In this document: piece after piece, positions 26,671 through 35,309 of the stretch
Layout: each line of letters starts with the position of its first letter
Numbering within the stretch: position 1 is the stretch's first letter
NCBI GenBank assembly: GCA_963752605.1
Contig: CAVVYW010000005.1
Span: 992,001-1,056,000 of the forward strand
DNA from: CAVVYW01 sp963752605
GTDB lineage: Bacteria; Actinomycetota; Thermoleophilia; Solirubrobacterales; 70-9
Direction of reading: 5' to 3'
DNA length: 64,000 bases
The notes under the pieces: generated by a model
The model's input: only the letters and a program-made list of their open reading frames with translations
Databases searched by the model: none
What the model was told of the DNA's origin: nothing
Made by a program: the position numbers and the translations under genes

Positions 26671-28545
26671 ATGACGCCGAGACCGATGAGGGGACGATGG
26701 GGGATCGATCGCCTGATGGCGGCCCTGGCGCTTGCCGCGGTCGCCGCCCTCGCGGCGACTCCGGGCCCCGCCTCGGCATCGGCTCCGGCGCTCCCCGCGG
26801 GCTGCACCGGCAACAGCTTCGCCTTCCCCAACACGACCCCGGCGGCGGTCAGCCACGGCGCCTCGCCGGTCAGCTCCACCATTCAGGTGGCCGGCGCCCA
26901 GCCCTACCTGCGCGACCTCGACCTGCTCACGAACATCTCCCACACCTTCTCCGACGACCTCGACGTGACGCTCACCTCGCCCGCCGGGACGGTGGCGACG
27001 ATCACCACGGACAATGGCGGCGGGAACGACAACGTCTTCGGCAACGGAGTGATGGGAACGCGCTGGGACGACGACGCCGGCACTCCGGTGACCGACTCGA
27101 CGCCGGTGAACGGGGCCCCCTCGCCGCAGCTCGTCCCCGAGGAGGCGATGGCCGCCTTCATCGGCGAGAACCCGAACGGGACCTGGACGCTCACGGTCAA
27201 CGACGACGCCGTGCCGGACAACGGCAACCTGAACAGCTGGTCGCTCGAGCTGGCGACGATCGAGGGCACGCCGACCGAGGCGACCACGGTCTCCCCGGTG
27301 GGCACGACTGGCGCGATCCCCAATCCCGGCACTCTGATGGCGACCGCGGCGATCGCGGGCGCCGGCACCTACCTCTCCGAGCTTCGGCTGAACGCCGACA
27401 TCAGCCACCTGGCGAGCGGCGACCTCGGGATCACCCTGCGCTCCCCCCTCCCCACCGCCACCGCCTCGACCATCTCCTCGAACAACGGCGCGACCTTCGA
27501 CAACATCTTCGGGGACGGAATGATCGGCACCCTCTGGTACGACGCGGCCGGCGATGCGATGACCGATCCCGGCGGCGGTCCCGTCACCGACGCGGAGTTC
27601 CAGAACAACGTCGTGGAGACCAACCTGGTGCCGGAGGAGGCGATGGGCGCGTTCATCGGAGAGAACCCGAACGGGACCTGGAACCTCGAGATCAGCGACA
27701 CCACCGTCAGCCCGCTCATGCCCCCGCCACCCGACGGCGGCAACCTCGTCGACTGGACGCTCACCGCCAAGACCATTTCCGGCTGCACCACCGGCGGCGT
27801 CAACATGCCGCCGACCGCCGACGCGGGCGGCCCCTACACCGTCGGGGAGGGCAACCCGCTCAACCTCGACGGCGGGGGCTCCGACGACCCGGACGCGGGG
27901 CCTTCCCCCCTCACCTACAGCTGGGACGTGAATGGCGACGGCACCTTCGGCGATGCGACGGGCGAGACACCGAACCTCTCCGGCAGCCAGGTGAAGGCGC
28001 TGGGCATCGACGGTCCTGACACGGTCGACGTCAGGGTCCTCGTCTTCGACGGTGAGGCGAGCGACACCTCGGACCCGGCGACGCTCACCGTGACCAACAG
28101 GCCCCCGACCCTGACCATCACCGGGCCCACCTCCGCCACCGCGACCCAGTCCGACACCTGGACCTTCAGCTCGACCGACCCCTCTGCCCCGGACGAGGCC
28201 GGCGCCTTCACCTACGAGATCGACTGGGACGGCGACGGTATCCCCAACCAGACGGTGAACGGGGACATCTCGGTGGACGTCCCGCACACATACGCGAGCG
28301 CCGGGAACGTGACGATGAGGGCCACCAGCACCGACAAGGACGGCGGCGAGAGCACGGAGGCGACCAGGGCCGTCGCCGTTGCCCAGGCTCCTCTGACTCC
28401 GCCGCAGGGCGGCCAGGCCCTCGGCGGGCAGCCCACGCCCACGACTCCCGCCGCCAAGAAATGCAAGAAGCGGAAGAGGAACAAGGGGAAGGCCGCCTCG
28501 GCCAAGAGGAAGAGGTGCAAGAAGCGCAAGAAGAAGGGCCGCTAA
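26671..28545 (+). CDS. Secreted protein with two P-domains and PKD-like domains
   Basis: 624 residues, start ATG 26671, 7 nt after the phosphoesterase stop. A signal peptide (about 15-38) is followed by two repeats with the proprotein-convertase P-domain look: ISHTFSDDLDVTLTSPAGT...FIGENPNGTWTLTVNDDA and ISHLASGDLGITLRSPL...FIGENPNGTWNLEISDT. Then come two PKD/Ig-like domains (PPTADAGGPYTVGEGNPLNLDGGGS; NRPPTLTITGP) and a tail with CKKRKR-type basic clusters and three Cys. No catalytic domain is seen, so it is probably an adhesive or scaffold surface protein. Confidence 0.85.
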   Translation: MTPRPMRGRWGIDRLMAALALAAVAALAATPGPASASAPALPAGCTGNSFAFPNTTPAAVSHGASPVSSTIQVAGAQPYLRDLDLLTNISHTFSDDLDVTLTSPAGTVATITTDNGGGNDNVFGNGVMGTRWDDDAGTPVTDSTPVNGAPSPQLVPEEAMAAFIGENPNGTWTLTVNDDAVPDNGNLNSWSLELATIEGTPTEATTVSPVGTTGAIPNPGTLMATAAIAGAGTYLSELRLNADISHLASGDLGITLRSPLPTATASTISSNNGATFDNIFGDGMIGTLWYDAAGDAMTDPGGGPVTDAEFQNNVVETNLVPEEAMGAFIGENPNGTWNLEISDTTVSPLMPPPPDGGNLVDWTLTAKTISGCTTGGVNMPPTADAGGPYTVGEGNPLNLDGGGSDDPDAGPSPLTYSWDVNGDGTFGDATGETPNLSGSQVKALGIDGPDTVDVRVLVFDGEASDTSDPATLTVTNRPPTLTITGPTSATATQSDTWTFSSTDPSAPDEAGAFTYEIDWDGDGIPNQTVNGDISVDVPHTYASAGNVTMRATSTDKDGGESTEATRAVAVAQAPLTPPQGGQALGGQPTPTTPAAKKCKKRKRNKGKAASAKRKRCKKRKKKGR

Positions 28546-28558
28546 GCCCGACGGCCGC

Positions 28559-28906
28559 TCAGTCCTGGTGCGAGACGACGTTCACCGTGGTGCCGCTCGG
28601 ATCACGGAGCATGAAGCGCCGCACCCCCCACTCCTCGTCTCGCAGCGGATAGACGATCTCCAAGCCTCGCTCGAGGGCGGTGGCGTGGACCGCATCCACA
28701 TCCTCCACCCCGACTGTGATCCCCGGGGCGGCCATGTCGTCGCTCCCGATGATCGTGATCTGGGCCGACGGGTTGTCCGGCGAGGCGAGGGTCGTCACCC
28801 AACCGAGGTCCATCGCGACCTCGAAGCCGAACAGGTCCACGAAGAAGTCACGCGTCTCGGCGGGGCGATCGGATTGGATGTTCGGCACCGCCCTGTCGAT
28901 CGTCAT
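28559..28906 (-). CDS. VOC family protein (single domain)
   Basis: 115 residues. One glyoxalase-like domain: AVPNIQSDRPAETRDFFVDLFGFEV and RRFMLRDPSGTTVNVVSH. Only one half of a VOC dimer, so it should act as a homodimer. TATAAG ends 7 nt before the ATG on the minus strand (28914-28919), a leaderless-type promoter. Function not assignable. Confidence 0.85.
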   Translation of the reverse strand: MTIDRAVPNIQSDRPAETRDFFVDLFGFEVAMDLGWVTTLASPDNPSAQITIIGSDDMAAPGITVGVEDVDAVHATALERGLEIVYPLRDEEWGVRRFMLRDPSGTTVNVVSHQD

Positions 28907-28980
28907 CGATTCACTTATACCGAGACGACGCTGAAGGACGCCGCCACGAAGGACCGGCGACGCCCTCCAGTCTCAGCCCG

Positions 28981-29316
28981 CTACTCGTTCTCGCCGCTTT
29001 CGTCCTCGTTCTCGTTGTCGCCCTCGACCACGACCTCGTCGTACTTCTCGTCGAGCCGTACGTCGACCGTGTCGCCGTCGGGCTTGGTGACCTCGACCTC
29101 CCAGGTTGCGCCGTCCTCCGAGTCGCGCTCGACGGCATTCGCCGTCCCGCCCCCGGTGATCTCCAGCGCAGCGGCCTTGGCCTGATCGACGCCCGGGCCG
29201 GTCGCCTGCTCGTCGCCGTCGTCTTCGCCGCCGGCGATCGCGATCGCCGCACCGCCGCCCGCCGCGATCGCGAGCACCGAACCCACGACGATCATGGTCC
29301 TGCGTGACCAATGCAT
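28981..29316 (-). CDS. PepSY-domain membrane-anchored protein
   Basis: 111 residues. One membrane segment or signal anchor (about 7-29), an acidic linker, then a PepSY-like domain (VDQAKAAALEITGGGTANAVERDSEDGATWEVEVTKPDGDTVDVRLDEKYDEVVVEGD) and an acidic end. PepSY proteins often accompany sensor kinases of the HK/RR pair type found 0.5 kb away (29853-31900). TTTCAY repeats at 29364-29385 precede it and recur upstream of the response regulator, so it is probably regulated by that pair. Confidence 0.85.
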   Translation of the reverse strand: MHWSRRTMIVVGSVLAIAAGGGAAIAIAGGEDDGDEQATGPGVDQAKAAALEITGGGTANAVERDSEDGATWEVEVTKPDGDTVDVRLDEKYDEVVVEGDNENEDESGENE

Positions 29317-29363
29317 GCTGTTTGTCTCCTTTCGCTTACTGCTGTCCCCGGGGTTCTAGGTAT

Positions 29364-29385
29364 GCCCGATGAAACGGCTGTGAAA
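29364..29385 (-). promoter_or_regulatory. 11-bp direct repeats upstream of the PepSY gene
   Basis: On the minus strand TTTCACAGCCG is followed by TTTCATCGGGC. The unit length equals that of the pair at 31931-31952 upstream of the response regulator. Likely site for that OmpR-type regulator; a relation to the PHO boxes (TTCACA core) is possible. Confidence 0.6.
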
Positions 29386-29406
29386 AGCACAAAATAGACT
29401 CGACGC

Positions 29407-29856
29407 ATGGCGGCGGAATCTGGCGCGCTCACGCTTGAGATTCAGCGAGTTCTGCCGGCGGCTCCTCCCCCCGTGTTCGAGGCCTTCAGCTCGAGGGAGG
29501 TACCGAGGTGGTGGGGGCCGGAGGGCTTCACTATTCCCAGCCTGGACTTTCAACCTCGCGTCGGGGAGAGCTACCGGATCGAGATGCAGCCGCCGGAGGG
29601 CGACAGCTTCCACCTGACCGGGGAGTTCCGTGAGGTCGATGCCCCCGCCCGCCTCGCCTTCACGTTCGCCTGGGAGCCCCCCGATCCCGATGACGTCGAA
29701 ACGCTGGTCGTCCTCTCACTTCGGGGTGTCGGCGACTCCACCGAGGTCACTTTCACCCAGGGGTCGTTCAAGACCGAGGAGCGCCGCGAGCTTCACCACA
29801 ACGGTTGGACGGACAGCTTCGACAAGCTCGAGCGGCTCCTCGCGCAAGGCGCCTAG
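29407..29856 (+). CDS. SRPBCC/AHSA1-domain protein
   Basis: 149 residues. Typical opening LEIQRVLPAAPPPVFEAFSSREVPRWWGPEGF and ending HHNGWTDSFDKLERLL, the activator-of-Hsp90-ATPase-like START fold with a hydrophobic pocket; ligand unknown. TAGACT ends 6 nt before the ATG with no ribosome site: probably leaderless. Overlaps the convergent kinase gene by 4 nt. Confidence 0.9.
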   Translation: MAAESGALTLEIQRVLPAAPPPVFEAFSSREVPRWWGPEGFTIPSLDFQPRVGESYRIEMQPPEGDSFHLTGEFREVDAPARLAFTFAWEPPDPDDVETLVVLSLRGVGDSTEVTFTQGSFKTEERRELHHNGWTDSFDKLERLLAQGA

Positions 29857-31226
29857 CCGAGATCCTTCGGCAGCTCGATCCAGACGTCGGCGCCGCCGTC
29901 AGCGCGATTCGCGGCCCGGGCGGTGCCGCGGTGGGCGCGCGCGATCGCGTCGACGATCGCCAGCCCCAGGCCGGTGCCCGCGCTTCCCCGCGAGGAGTCG
30001 GCCCGCGTGAAGCGCTCGAAGGCGTGGCCGAGGAAGTCCGGTGGGAAGCCCGGGCCGCCGTCCTCCACATGAAGCTCGACGGTGCCGTCGGTCTGGGCCG
30101 CCCGGACTCGGATCTCCCCGCCCCCGTAACGGAGCGCGTTCTCGACCAGGTTGGTGAGCGCCTGCTCGAGGCGCAGGCGGTCGGCATCCACCTGAAGGCC
30201 GTCGGGCGCCTCTACGACCAATGAGCGATCGGCCTCCGCGACCCGGGCCCCGAAGCGCTCGCGGAGATCACCCAGCACCTCGGCGAGCCCGATCGGCCGC
30301 ATCTCCAGCGCGAGCTTGCCCTGCTCGGAGCGCGCCACGACCAGGAGGTCCTCCGCGAGCTGGATCAGCCGGTCGGTCTCCTCTGCGGCGGAAGCGATCG
30401 CGGCCCGCAGCTCAGCGGCGTCCTTGCCGTAGCGCAGAGCGAGCTCCAGCTCGGTCTTGTGCAGGGCCAGCGGGGTGCGCAGCTCGTGGCTCGCGTCGTC
30501 CACGAAGGTGCGCTCCCGCTCCAGGGCCGCCTCGAGGCGGCCGAGCATCTCGTTGAGCGTGTAGCCAAGCCGGGAGATCTCATCGTCAGCCGCGGGGACC
30601 GGCAGGCGCCGCTCGGGCTCGGCCGCCGAGATCTCGGCGGCGCGGCGGCGCATTGCCTCGACCGGCGCCAGCGCCCGGCCGGCCAGCAGGTAGCCGAGCC
30701 CCGAGGCGAGCAGCAGCGCCAGCGGAGCCCCGATCGCGAAGGCGGCCGCCAGCCCGGCGAGCGCCTCCTCACGGTCCTCGGTCGAGGCACCAGCGACGAC
30801 CATGAACGAGCCGGATCCCGACTCGACCGATCGCGCCATGATCCGCGCCTTTCCGTCGACTCCGGGAGCGTCGCGCTCGGCAACCACGGTCTCCCCCTGC
30901 GCGACGCGCTCGCGCTCCTGCTCGTCGATCTGAGCCGGCACGCCGGCCCCAAGCGTGGATGCGACCACCCGTCCGCTCGGGTCGAGGATCTGGGAGAAGC
31001 CATCCTCGCCGTCGGCGCCACTGGGCAGTCGGGGGCGGCCGGGGTCGGGCTCGGCCACCCGGGCGGCCATCTCGTCGGTGCGGACCTCCAGGCCGTTGTC
31101 GACCGACTCGGTGAGATCGGAGGAGACCCGGGCGTAGACGAACACCGCCGCGAGCGCGAGCACGAGGACGAGCGCACCCGCGAACGCGGCGGTCAGCTTC
31201 GCCCGGATCGAGAGACGGTCGAGCAT
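29853..31226 (-). CDS. Sensor histidine kinase
   Basis: 457 residues. Membrane segment 1 (about 11-32), an extracytoplasmic sensor part of about 125 residues, membrane segment 2 (about 157-182), a HAMP linker (GRALAPVEAMRRRAAEIS), the phospho-accepting His at 247 in FVDDASHELRTPLALHK, then the ATPase domain with N-box NLVENALRYG, G1 VEDGGPGFPPDF and G2 GSAGTGLGLAIV. A complete class I kinase. The start overlaps the regulator stop by one base (TGATG). The signal is unknown; the nearby PepSY protein may take part in sensing. Confidence 0.95.
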   Translation of the reverse strand: MLDRLSIRAKLTAAFAGALVLVLALAAVFVYARVSSDLTESVDNGLEVRTDEMAARVAEPDPGRPRLPSGADGEDGFSQILDPSGRVVASTLGAGVPAQIDEQERERVAQGETVVAERDAPGVDGKARIMARSVESGSGSFMVVAGASTEDREEALAGLAAAFAIGAPLALLLASGLGYLLAGRALAPVEAMRRRAAEISAAEPERRLPVPAADDEISRLGYTLNEMLGRLEAALERERTFVDDASHELRTPLALHKTELELALRYGKDAAELRAAIASAAEETDRLIQLAEDLLVVARSEQGKLALEMRPIGLAEVLGDLRERFGARVAEADRSLVVEAPDGLQVDADRLRLEQALTNLVENALRYGGGEIRVRAAQTDGTVELHVEDGGPGFPPDFLGHAFERFTRADSSRGSAGTGLGLAIVDAIARAHRGTARAANRADGGADVWIELPKDLG

Positions 31227-31900
31227 CAGTCGCCGTCCCGGAGCCGGTAGCCGGCGCCACGCACCGTCTCGATCGAGTTCGTCGCGAAGGGCTTGTCGAT
31301 CTTCCTGCGCAGCAGGCGCACGTAGGAGTCGACGATGTTCGAGCGGTTCTCGTAGTCGTAGTCCCAGGCATGCTCGAGGAGCTGGAAGCGGGAGAGGACC
31401 TCACCGGGACGCCGCATGAAGATCTCCAGCACCGCGAACTCCTTGGCCGAGAGATCGATCTCCTGCTCGCCCCGCCACACCCGGCGGCCGGCGGGATCGA
31501 GCCGCAGGTCGCCCACCTGCAACTCGGTCGGCCGCTCCACCGGACCGCGCCGCGCCAGGGCCCGGAGCCGCGCGAGCAGCTCGGCGTAGGAGAAGGGCTT
31601 GACCAGGTAGTCGTCCGCCCCGCTGTCGAGGCCGGCGACCCGGTCGACCACCCCGTCGCGGGCGGTCAGCATCAGGACCGGCGCCCAGACCCCGTCGGCC
31701 CGGAGCCGCTTGCACACCTCGAAGCCGTCGATGCCGGGCAGCATCAGGTCGAGCACGATCGCGTCGTACTCCGTCGCGCCCGCCTTGACCAGGGCCTCCT
31801 CCCCCTCGCTGGCGACGTCCGCGGCCATGCCCTCCTGCCGCAGTCCGCGGCGGATGAGGCTGGCCATCTTGGCCTGGTCCTCGACGATCAGGACGCGCAT
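31226..31900 (-). CDS. OmpR-family response regulator
   Basis: 224 residues. Receiver domain with acidic pocket ED at 7-8, phospho-acceptor D51 (VLDLMLPG), T/S switch region LMLTA and K101 (YLVKPFSY); winged helix from about 125 with LSAKEFAVLEIFMRRPGEVLSRF, SNIVDSYVRLLRRKID and SIETVRGAGYRL. I use the ATG at 31900 (MRVLIVEDQ); the frame upstream to 31954 is not typical of the family. It forms one transcript with the kinase. 11-bp repeats at 31931-31952 point to autoregulation. Confidence 0.95.
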   Translation of the reverse strand: MRVLIVEDQAKMASLIRRGLRQEGMAADVASEGEEALVKAGATEYDAIVLDLMLPGIDGFEVCKRLRADGVWAPVLMLTARDGVVDRVAGLDSGADDYLVKPFSYAELLARLRALARRGPVERPTELQVGDLRLDPAGRRVWRGEQEIDLSAKEFAVLEIFMRRPGEVLSRFQLLEHAWDYDYENRSNIVDSYVRLLRRKIDKPFATNSIETVRGAGYRLRDGD

Positions 31901-31930
31901 CTCGGCACCAGGCACATTGTCCCGCCCAAG

Positions 31931-31952
31931 ATGAAAGAACGATGAAAGACCC
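31931..31952 (-). promoter_or_regulatory. 11-bp direct repeats between the response regulator and a divergent gene
   Basis: ATGAAAGAACG followed by ATGAAAGACCC on the plus strand; on the minus strand the cores read TTTCAT. The block is 31 nt before the regulator ATG and 22 nt before the plus-strand ATG at 31975, so it could control both. Confidence 0.65.
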
Positions 31953-31974
31953 ACCGGCGAATAGGCTGCAACTC

Positions 31975-33039
31975 ATGGACTTCGAGGTGAGGCAGGACGA
32001 CCTGCACGAGACCCGCGTGGTGGAGAACGAGGCCCCTGAGATCGAGCGCGGCCAGGTCCTGCTCGGCGTCGACACCTTCGGGCTGACCACCAACAACATC
32101 ACCTACGCCCTGGTCGGCGAGTCCATGAACTACTGGGGCTTCTTCCCGGCCGAGGACGGCTGGGGCCGCGTCCCGGTCTGGGGCTTCGCCGACGTCGTCG
32201 CGAGCGAGGCCGAGGGGATCGACGAGGGGACGCGGGTCTTCGGCTACCTGCCTCCCGGGACTCACCTGGTCGTCCAGCCGGACCGGCCCAGCCCCTCCCA
32301 GTTCGTGGACGCGAGCCCGCACCGCGCCGAGCTGCCCGCCGCCTACAACCGCTACGCGCGGGTCGCGGGCGACCCCAACTACACCGAGGAGAACGAGGAC
32401 CACCAGATGCTGCTGTGGCCCCTCTACTTCACCTCGGCCCTGATCGACGACTTCCTCGACGACGAGGGCTTCTTCGGCGCCAAGGCCGTGGTGATCTCCA
32501 GCGCCTCCAGCCGGACGTCATCGGCGCTGGCCTTCCTGCTCGACCGGCGCGACGGCCCCGAGGTGATCGGGCTCACCTCGCCGGGCAACGTCGAGTTCGT
32601 CGAGTCGCTCGGCGTCTACGGCAAGGTCGTCCCCTACGAGGAGATCGGCTCGCTCGAGCGCGAGCCCGCCGTCTACGTGGACATGGCCGGCGACGCCAAG
32701 GTGCGGAGCGCCGTCCACGAGCACTACGAAGACGAGCTGAAGCACGACGCGGTGGTCGGCATGACCCACCGCGAGGAGCTCGGCGGCGCCAAGGGCCTGC
32801 CCGGCCCGAAGCCCAAGTTCTTCTTCGCCCCCACCCGCCTGAAGAAGCGCGCCGAGGACTGGGGCGCCGAGGAGGTCAACAGGCGGATCTCGGAGCCCTG
32901 GCTCCCCTATGTCGAGTGGACCAAGGGCTGGCTCGAGGTCGTCCACGACTCCGGGCCCGAGGCGATCGAGCGGATCTACCTCGAGCTGCTCGACGGGAAG
33001 TCCGATCCGTCGGTCGGGCACGTGCTCACGCCTGCCTGA
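31975..33039 (+). CDS. DUF2855 family protein (MDR-like)
   Basis: 354 residues. Looks like a quinone-oxidoreductase relative without zinc ligands: LLGVDTFGLTTNNITYALVGE, WGRVPVWGFADVVAS, GYLPPGTHLVVQPD, then a cofactor-fold region AVVISSASSRTSSALAFLL. This order is that of DUF2855 proteins; substrate unknown. I chose ATG 31975 because TAGGCT ends 7 nt upstream; the 11 extra codons upstream contain the regulatory repeats. Confidence 0.85.
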   Translation: MDFEVRQDDLHETRVVENEAPEIERGQVLLGVDTFGLTTNNITYALVGESMNYWGFFPAEDGWGRVPVWGFADVVASEAEGIDEGTRVFGYLPPGTHLVVQPDRPSPSQFVDASPHRAELPAAYNRYARVAGDPNYTEENEDHQMLLWPLYFTSALIDDFLDDEGFFGAKAVVISSASSRTSSALAFLLDRRDGPEVIGLTSPGNVEFVESLGVYGKVVPYEEIGSLEREPAVYVDMAGDAKVRSAVHEHYEDELKHDAVVGMTHREELGGAKGLPGPKPKFFFAPTRLKKRAEDWGAEEVNRRISEPWLPYVEWTKGWLEVVHDSGPEAIERIYLELLDGKSDPSVGHVLTPA

Positions 33040-33113
33040 GCGTCAAATGTCAGTGGCGATGTACGTGGTGGCCGCTGTTGTCAACCGCGTAGCCCGCGAG
33101 GAGACTCCGGGAT

Positions 33114-33980
33114 GTGCAACGCATCCCGCTCCTGTGGCTGAGGATCCTGCTGTCCGCGGGCGCCGTGGCGACCTTGGGGACCGCCGCGGCGCCCGCCTCA
33201 GCCACCTCCATCCAGAACGCGGCAACGGGCCAGGAGTACACCGGCAACTGGGGCGGCGGCCTGGGGGGATCCGGGTTCGCCGTCTTCACGGGCAGCTCGG
33301 GATCCGTCACCTGCAACCAGTCCACGCTCGGCGGTCAGATCACCGGCGCCGGCTCCGGCGGCGCCACGGCGACCGGGAACATCAACGACGCCAGCTGGAG
33401 GAACAGCGGGGGAGCAAACCTTCCCTGCACCGACACGATCGCCCTGGCGACCCACACCGGCTTCCAGGCCCAGAACCTCCCCTGGCTGGGGAGTGCCGTC
33501 TGGCTCTCGGACACCACGTCCGGACCGCGAAACGGCACCTTCACCTTTGACGGCGTGCGGATCCGGGTGCTCTTCAACGCCGAATTCGTAGGTCCCATCA
33601 ACTGCGACTACGTCGGGGACCATGAAAACACGGGCGCAACCACCCGGCGCCTCCAGGGCGACCTCTTCAACCCCGACAACACCTCGGGCAATACCGAGCT
33701 GCGCTTCGAGGACGAGCCGCTCGAGCTGGTCGTCGCCGACAGCAACCCGAACTGCGATACGACCGGCGAGTTCACGGCCACCTACGGCATCGTCGGGCAG
33801 AGCGGGATCAAGCTGCAGATCCGCCAGAACGTCGCCCGACCGCCGGCCGCGAATCTTCCCGCCTCGACCCCCTCGACCGGCGCGACCGCAGGTCAGACCG
33901 GGGGCAAGCGCAAGAAGTGCAAGCGCAAGAAGGGCAGGAACGCCGCCGCAGCCAAGAAGAAGTGCAAGCGGAGGAAATGA
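33114..33980 (+). CDS. Secreted hypothetical protein with Lys/Cys-rich tail
   Basis: 288 residues. Start GTG 33114 with a GGAG site upstream; signal peptide (LLWLRILLSAGAVATLGTAAAPASA). The mature domain is Gly/Asn/Thr-rich, probably beta-structured, with paired Cys (VTCNQS, LPCTDT, INCDYV, PNCDTT). A proline-rich linker leads to a basic tail with KKCKRKKGR and KKKCKRRK. No family recognised. The gene ends 5 nt from the convergent ATP-grasp gene. Confidence 0.75.
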   Translation: MQRIPLLWLRILLSAGAVATLGTAAAPASATSIQNAATGQEYTGNWGGGLGGSGFAVFTGSSGSVTCNQSTLGGQITGAGSGGATATGNINDASWRNSGGANLPCTDTIALATHTGFQAQNLPWLGSAVWLSDTTSGPRNGTFTFDGVRIRVLFNAEFVGPINCDYVGDHENTGATTRRLQGDLFNPDNTSGNTELRFEDEPLELVVADSNPNCDTTGEFTATYGIVGQSGIKLQIRQNVARPPAANLPASTPSTGATAGQTGGKRKKCKRKKGRNAAAAKKKCKRRK

Positions 33981-33984
33981 CCCG

Positions 33985-34881
33985 CTAGCTCGCGAGGTGA
34001 GCGGCAAACCTCGCGGCCGCCTCAGGGCCGGCGATGTGGAGGTAGAGGGCGGGCTCGATCAGCTCCACCTCGATCACGCAGGGTTCGCCATCCGGGCCGC
34101 CGACCAGGTCCACCCGCCCGTAGAGCGGCGGGGTGCCGGGCAGGACGCCGGGGCCCACCTCCCCCGCCGCAAGCAGCGCCATGACGCGATCGGCGACGGT
34201 GCGCGCCGAGCTCGGCGGGTCCACCGTGCGATAGGTGCCGCCGAGGTGCTCGTGGATCCGGAACTCGCCCTCCGCGGGCGTCTTCAGCACCGCGTGGGAG
34301 AGCTCGCCGCGGAAGAAGATCTGGCTCAGCTCACCTGAGCGGCTGAGAGATTCGAGGTACGGCTGGACCAGGCATGGCTCGCCGATCTCCTCGACGGCCG
34401 AGGCCACGTCGCCCGGTTCCACCCGGCGCAGCCGCTGCGCCCCGATATCGACCACGGGCTTCACGACGACCTGGTCCCAGCCGCGGCTCCGAGCCTCCTC
34501 GGCCGCTTCCTCCCCCTCCCCCACCTCGGCCCAGATCGTCGGGATGGTCGGCACCCCGGCCTCGGCCAGCTCCGCCAGGTAGCGCTTGTCCGAGTTCCAT
34601 TCGACCAGCTCGGGCGGATTCTCGACCCGGGTCTCCCCCTCGGCCCGTCGCAGCCAGTCGAGGAACTGGGTTCGTCGCTCGTGGTAGTCCCAGGTCGAGC
34701 TGAGCTGCACGAGGTCGAAGCGCGACCAGTCCACGGCCGGGTCGCTCCACACCGGCCGCTCGAGCTCCGCCCCCAGCTCCTCGAGCGGCTCGGCGAGCAG
34801 CTCGGCGTCCTCGTCCGGGACCGGGGGGTCCTCGCAGGTGGCGAGCGCGATCTTCAAGCGACGAACCCTAGTCGCGCCCAT
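33985..34881 (-). CDS. RimK-like ATP-grasp enzyme
   Basis: 298 residues. ATP-grasp features: NSDKRYLAELAEAGVPTIPT, a lysine strand QVVVKPVVDIGAQRLRRV, CLVQPYLESLSRSGELSQIFFRGELSHAV and the metal-binding end YGRVDLVGGPDGEPCVIEVELIEPALY. Such enzymes join a carboxylate to an amine using ATP; close in layout to the stand-alone ATP-grasp proteins related to cycloserine-pathway DcsG, but the substrate cannot be told. The ATG at 34881 has GGAGG 8 nt upstream, lying inside the 19-nt gap to the divergent reductase gene. Confidence 0.87.
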   Translation of the reverse strand: MGATRVRRLKIALATCEDPPVPDEDAELLAEPLEELGAELERPVWSDPAVDWSRFDLVQLSSTWDYHERRTQFLDWLRRAEGETRVENPPELVEWNSDKRYLAELAEAGVPTIPTIWAEVGEGEEAAEEARSRGWDQVVVKPVVDIGAQRLRRVEPGDVASAVEEIGEPCLVQPYLESLSRSGELSQIFFRGELSHAVLKTPAEGEFRIHEHLGGTYRTVDPPSSARTVADRVMALLAAGEVGPGVLPGTPPLYGRVDLVGGPDGEPCVIEVELIEPALYLHIAGPEAAARFAAHLAS

Positions 34882-34900
34882 TTGATATTCCTCCGGTGTC

Positions 34901-35305
34901 GTGCTGTTCGGAAAGGAACATGTCGAGCGCTACGAGGCGACCGACGGCGAGGAAGGCCACGACTGGGAGCGAGGGAGCACCGTCGGCATCCTCACAACCA
35001 CCGGTCGCAAGTCCGGTGAGCCCCGGAAGACCCCGCTGATCTACGGCCACGCCAACGGCGACGTCATGGTGGTTGCATCCAACGGGGGCTCCCCCGAGCC
35101 GCCAGGCTGGTACCTGAACATGCAGGAGAACCCCGAGGTCCAGTTCCAGGTGAAGGGGGACAAGTTCACCGCCCGCGCCCGTGACGCGACGCCCGAGGAA
35201 AAGCCGGAGCTCTGGAAGCGGATGACCGCCCAGTGGCCCGACTACGACGAGTACCAGAAGAAGACGGACCGGGAGCTCCCGGTCGTGATCATCGAGCGGG
35301 TCTGA
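34901..35305 (+). CDS. F420-dependent (Ddn-type) nitroreductase family protein
   Basis: 134 residues from GTG 34901. Family core: GILTTTGRKSGEPRKTPLIYGHANGDVMVVASNGGSPEPPGWYLNMQENPEV and DATPEEKPELWKRM. The TTGRKSG and ASNGG...PxWYxN pieces form the deazaflavin-binding site in the Mycobacterium Ddn group, which reduces quinones or nitro compounds with F420H2. Start 19 nt from the divergent ATP-grasp gene. Followed after 4 nt by the SDR gene, probably co-transcribed. Confidence 0.92.
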   Translation: MLFGKEHVERYEATDGEEGHDWERGSTVGILTTTGRKSGEPRKTPLIYGHANGDVMVVASNGGSPEPPGWYLNMQENPEVQFQVKGDKFTARARDATPEEKPELWKRMTAQWPDYDEYQKKTDRELPVVIIERV

Positions 35306-35309
35306 CTTC

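Noticed and set aside
26587..28287. 566-codon minus-strand frame opposite the P-domain protein
   Set aside because: Shadow of the plus-strand gene; no domain and no sensible start.
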